Shown in pieces: positions 60,601 to 64,000 of a stretch of 64,000 nt of DNA. The DNA is from Halichondria panicea (Eukaryota > Porifera > Demospongiae > Suberitida > Halichondriidae): contig NC_087380.1 of assembly GCF_963675165.1 (NCBI RefSeq), forward strand, positions 5,898,071 to 5,962,070, given 5' to 3'. The translations under genes and the position numbers were made by a program. The first letter of the stretch is position 1, and every line of letters starts with the position of its first letter. The notes beneath the pieces are model-generated. The model was not told where the DNA came from, ran no database searches, and was given only the letters and a program-made list of their open reading frames with translations.

Positions 60601-62985
60601 CTCTCCAGCTTCAGTCTGGTTTAAAGTAATAGTTGGATACGTGTTCTTGCGTTCCCTTTGCTCAGCCATTCTTTTTTCAGTGGAGAAAGCTGGATCACTC
60701 GGTGAGTTGATTTGACCATGCTTGATTCCTTGTTTCCCAACCTGCTCCCCAGCTTTCTGATTTAAAGTAATAGTTGGATACGTGTTCTTGCGTTCCCTTT
60801 GCTCAGCCATTTTTCTTTCAGTGGAGATAGCCGGATCACTCGGTGAGTTGATTTGACCTTGCTTGATTCCTTGTTTCCCAACCGGCTCTCCAGCTTCAGT
60901 CTGGTTTAAAGTAATAGTTGGATACGTGTTCTTGCGTTCCCTTTGCTCAGCCATTTTTCTTTCAGTGGAGATAGCCGGATCACTCGGTGAGTTGATTTGA
61001 CCTTGCTTGATTCCTTGTTTCCCAACCGGCTCTCCAGCTTCAGTCTGGTTTAAAGTAATAGTTGGATACGTGTTCTTGCGTTCCCTTTGCTCAGCCATTC
61101 TTTTTTCAGTGGAGAAAGCCGGATCACTCAGTGAGTTGATTTGACCATGCTTGATTCCTTGTTTCCCGCCCTGCTCCTCAGCTTTCTGATTTAAAGTAAT
61201 AGTTGGATACGTATTCTTGTGTTCCCTTTGCTCAGCCATTTTTCTTTCAGTGGAGACAGCCGGGTCACTCGGTGAGTTAACTTGACCATGCTTGATTCCT
61301 TGTTTCCCAACCGGCTCTTCAGCTTTCTGATTTAAAGTAATAATTGGATACGTGTTCTTGCGTTCCCTTTGCTCAGCCATTTTTCTTTCAATGGAGATAC
61401 CAGGGTCGCTCTGTGAGTTGACTTGACAATGCTCACTTTGTTTCCCACCCTGATTGTTTTCAGACTCATGTGAGTTGCCAGATTGAGAGTGGTTGTGTGT
61501 TGTAGACAGTTCAGCTTCTGTGGTATTCGTTTTGGTAGTATTGCTAGAACCAACTTTGCTGTTCTGCTTGCTCACTGTTGGTCCAGCATTCTTGCTGTCT
61601 GAGCATCGTTCCTCTTGGTTTGTAAGTGTAGGTGCTGATTGGTGAAAGTTCTGAATTGCCATTCCTTGACTCAAAACTGTGGATGTAAAATCATTCTGCT
61701 CCAAATTTCCACTATTGTCTGTTTTTGACCTCTGAGTGGCAGAGCCTGTTACATGCATCTTCAAACCTAAATTCGACAAGCCATTAGTGTCAGATGAAGA
61801 TCTGGAGTTGCTACTGGTGTGTGTTCCATTGGGGTGATCAATCACTTGTTGTGATGAGCCATTACCCTGAGGGTAGGTTTTTGAAGTACCTCTGAACTTA
61901 GCGAATGCACCTTCTTTTAACGGCTTAGAGTGGTCGTGACTCGATGAAGCAGGAGTACATGTATCGCTGTGAAAACGTTTGTTAGTACTCTTTCCAGGTT
62001 GTGAGAACTCCGATGTAGCGATGTAATCGGTGGGATTATGGCAGCAGCTGTGAGCGTCATTGTGCACGGGAAAGCTGCAGCCGGTGCCACGGTAACGTTC
62101 TTCCCACCAGAGATTGGGTGTCGTGCGAGAGCAGAGATGGTGGTCATGGTGGTAGGGTGGATTAGAACAGTGGCCTACAGAAATGTAAATAACACTAATT
62201 TCTTTAGCTATCTGCACTCTCACCTGCACAATAGTTGTTTTTATTGCAGTTGCAATTCTCGATTGAACTTTTTTTTCCGTTCACATTTTTGACTGGTGGC
62301 AGCAGCTCCTGGTTGCTATGTAGATAGCTTGAATTCAGAATGTAAATCTCCGGGCATGGAGCCTATATATAAGATGTTGATTGTAGAGTGCATGATAATA
62401 ATGGCTATTATAACATGAAACACTCCACTGACAGATGCCATTTCATGAAGCTAAAAAGCATTGACAAACATAATAAAAACTCACAATTGGAGGAAGAAAG
62501 AGCCTCACTTTTAGCACTGACTCTTGTTTTGGACCAACCTATATATAATTGTGCAGAGAAATACAAATGCATACTGTGACTATATACATGCACTTACTAA
62601 TGTAAGACGATGGCCAACATTACGCAAGAAGATGTAACTTTCTGGCAGAAAATTGCTGTCGAGTTGCTGGGATACTTCGTCCTTTAAGTCAACAAGTGTG
62701 ACATCAGGGCATACCCTGAGGAAATTGAAGTTAGTGCTACCAATCCAGCAGCTGTGTAACTGCATGGATACTGTTGTTATGTGAACATTACCTCACAAAC
62801 CCCGCTGATATTGACGTTGTGCACGTACTCAAATTAGCGTGCCTGAGGTCAGTCTTCCACTGTGACTGAGGAACTACAAGGATGTTCACATCGATCTTCT
62901 GCAAGGAGTACATAATCATTGCATATGAAGTACTTATAGTCATATTTGCACCCTCACGCAAACCAAAGAACAAACCAAAGATCAT
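57629..62985 (-). CDS. SPATA1: SPATA1-like protein with an expanded internal repeat
   Basis: Exons: 62985-62792, 62715-62598, 62538-62485, 62362-62224, 62174-59508, 58901-58859, 58804-58722, 58638-58534, 58462-58410, 58031-57933, 57739-57629. They total 3666 nt (1221 aa) in frame. The N-terminal part (VNILVVPQSQWKTDLR, ISAGFVRVCPDVTLVDLKDE, LPESYIFLRNVGHRLTLVGP, KQESVL, APCPEIYIL) lines up with human SPATA1. So does the C-terminal coiled coil (ILGEIRRMKEER, then RDIERLRSKLESVKLQLSAE and ECKTLRSELMKEK). Between them the 2.7-kb exon encodes a Cys/His-rich start (NCNCNKNNYCAGHC, PYHHDHHLC), a Ser/Asn-rich stretch, nine to ten tandem 46-48 aa repeats and two 75-aa repeats. Human SPATA1 is far shorter and lacks these. 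The first exon may be spliced from farther upstream (acceptor at about 62909). SPATA1 is a testis protein of unclear mechanism. Confidence 0.88.
59184..59393. mobile_element. TIR MITE, TACCGTATAGCGGGTAATTT family, full copy
   Basis: 210 bp with left end TACCGTATAGCGGGTAATTT and right end AAATTACACGCTATACGGTA, in the SPATA1 intron following the repeat exon. Its interior differs from 38315-38523, so the family has at least two subtypes sharing ends. Confidence 0.85.
60100..61440 (-). repeat. coding minisatellite of 138-144 bp units
   Basis: About nine full copies plus one partial of a unit encoding KMAEQRERKNTYPTITLNQ, a short variable link (KAGEQVGKQGIKHG or TEAGEPVGKQGIKQG), and INSPSDPAISTER. 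Two unit types alternate, and copies are almost identical at DNA level, a sign of recent expansion or gene conversion. Confidence 0.95.
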
Positions 62986-63728
62986 TGTTTATTTTGGCTT
63001 GTAGATAGCTGGTAGTTTAGAGCGCTTGTAGTTAGTTTGTAGTTAGCTAGCTACCTTGTACATACTATAGACTTGCAAGCCATCACTGTTGCACGGCAAA
63101 CAGTAGACTGCATGGTCAAACTCCGTGTAGAGACTCGTGTTGCTCAGTCAGCATATCACATAAAGATTGTAAATGGCTGCGGTTTTTGTGACGTCAGTCT
63201 ACTGCACGTGATACTTAGAGTTTTCAATATATACGTCACTATATCAATGCAGATCTTGTGGTACTGCATGCGATGCGGTCTAGCCACTGAGTTGCCACAT
63301 ATATCGTGGCAAACGTTGCACGAGTTTTTACACGGGATTTGACCAATCTACTGTTCCCCGTGCAACAGTGACGGCTTGCGAGTTTATGTACATACCTTGT
63401 CTGCATGATCATGATTGCCTGGGTCTTCTTTACAGGAATACATTATGATCCCTCAAATTATCATGAACATGTTTACAGCCACTCTACAGATCACACTTCT
63501 CTAATAATTATGCTTTTGGAGAGCTGTCCCACAGTACTCAGTACATCACTTAGCAACAATTGCCACTGTCAGACTGCAGTCGATCCACGTACTTGATCTT
63601 CTGCAACACTGAAAATGAACAAATTGGGGCGGGGCTCGAACGCTTCACTTCAGTAGTTTTAACCACGTGGTCACAAAAACAAAGTCACCTGTACGTACGT
63701 ACCTAGCACCTTATCTCAAACAATAATT
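62986..63728. promoter_or_regulatory. shared region between SPATA1 and DIMT1
   Basis: The two genes diverge across about 740 bp. An open plus-strand stretch at 63073-63342 (89 codons) has no recognisable similarity and is not called. CACGTG-like and CACGTGA words occur at about 63206 and 63664 without proof of use. Confidence 0.35.
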
Positions 63729-64000
63729 ATGCCTAAAGTAAGAGCAGCCAGACAGACAAGACAGCATACCCAAAGATGTCAGCAAGGTAGAGGAAGCTAG
63801 CTTACAGTAATACGTTGACTTAATTATATTGTCTCCAAATCAGGTATCATGTTTGAGAAAGATAAAGGCCAACACATACTGAAGAATCCTCTCATCATAA
63901 ACAGCATGATTGAAAAGGCGAGACGTTATTTCGTATTCAATTCTCCAACTTTCTAATAGTTTGTTCAATGCTAGAATAATTGATATATCCTACGTTCAGC
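63729..64000 (+). CDS. DIMT1: DIMT1, 18S rRNA dimethyladenosine transferase (5' part only)
   Basis: Nucleolar enzyme that dimethylates two adjacent adenosines near the 3' end of 18S rRNA. Exon 1 is 63729-63786 (MPKVRAARQTRQHTQRCQQ) and exon 2 starts at 63844 with GIMFEKDKGQHILKNPLIIN, followed by SMIEKA. This matches the start of DIMT1, including the invariant GQHILKNP that binds S-adenosylmethionine. The expected next residues of the family (ALRPTDVVLEVGPGTG) do not follow. The likely donor after GAAAAG reads GCGAGA, a possible GC-AG intron. The rest of the gene lies beyond the window. Confidence 0.85.

Noticed and set aside
63073-63342. 89-codon plus-strand frame
   Set aside because: No similarity, no splice context, and it lies in the SPATA1/DIMT1 spacer.
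1-64000. tRNA, rRNA or other structural RNA genes
   Set aside because: None recognised by eye; a covariance-model scan would be needed to exclude them.

Overview
This is a piece of an animal nuclear genome. The genes are split by short GT-AG introns, the DNA is AT-rich with very frequent TAATTAT-like words, and there are many small inverted-repeat transposons. The families (lysyl oxidase with SRCR domains, purple acid phosphatase, SAS-6, MIER, death domains, a ROCO GTPase) are metazoan. Compact genes, expanded death-domain and SRCR proteins and the intron style suggest a demosponge such as Amphimedon. That assignment is inference; no species marker was identified.

Layout. 470-5843 (+): purple acid phosphatase (ACP7 type). 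6531-20755 (-): a 15-exon gene assembled here, encoding C2, three death domains, Roc-COR GTPase, an Ig-like domain and a fourth death domain (1492 aa). 20756-24679: mostly mobile-element debris plus a duplicated remnant of the phosphatase 3' end and a dead death-domain exon. 24680-25910 (-): an orphan protein with about seven membrane segments. 26396-30442 and 31272-34230 (-): two tandem lysyl-oxidase-like genes, each with four SRCR domains and a LOX domain. 34702-41835 (+): SASS6. 42130-43122 (-): FRA10AC1. 43516-44727 (-): an unknown secreted protein. 45103-54568 (-): MIER (ELM2-SANT corepressor). 54943-57064 (+): PP2C-like protein. 57629-62985 (-): SPATA1-like protein with a coding minisatellite. 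63729-64000 (+): 5' end of DIMT1.

For seven genes the exon lengths I placed by hand sum to a multiple of three, with matching splice phases: 1323 nt phosphatase, 4479 ROCO, 1989 SASS6, 675 secreted protein, 1440 MIER, 1680 PP2C-like and 3666 SPATA1.

There is no operon-style pathway. Several genes are head-to-head (second LOXL/SASS6, MIER/PP2C-like, SPATA1/DIMT1) and probably share promoter regions. SASS6 (centriole) and SPATA1 (sperm) are ciliary or centriolar by family. FRA10AC1 and DIMT1 act in RNA processing. The LOXL pair acts on extracellular matrix. The death-domain ROCO protein is the most unusual gene. At least seven families of short inverted-repeat elements sit in introns and gaps; several have ends beginning TACCGTAT.
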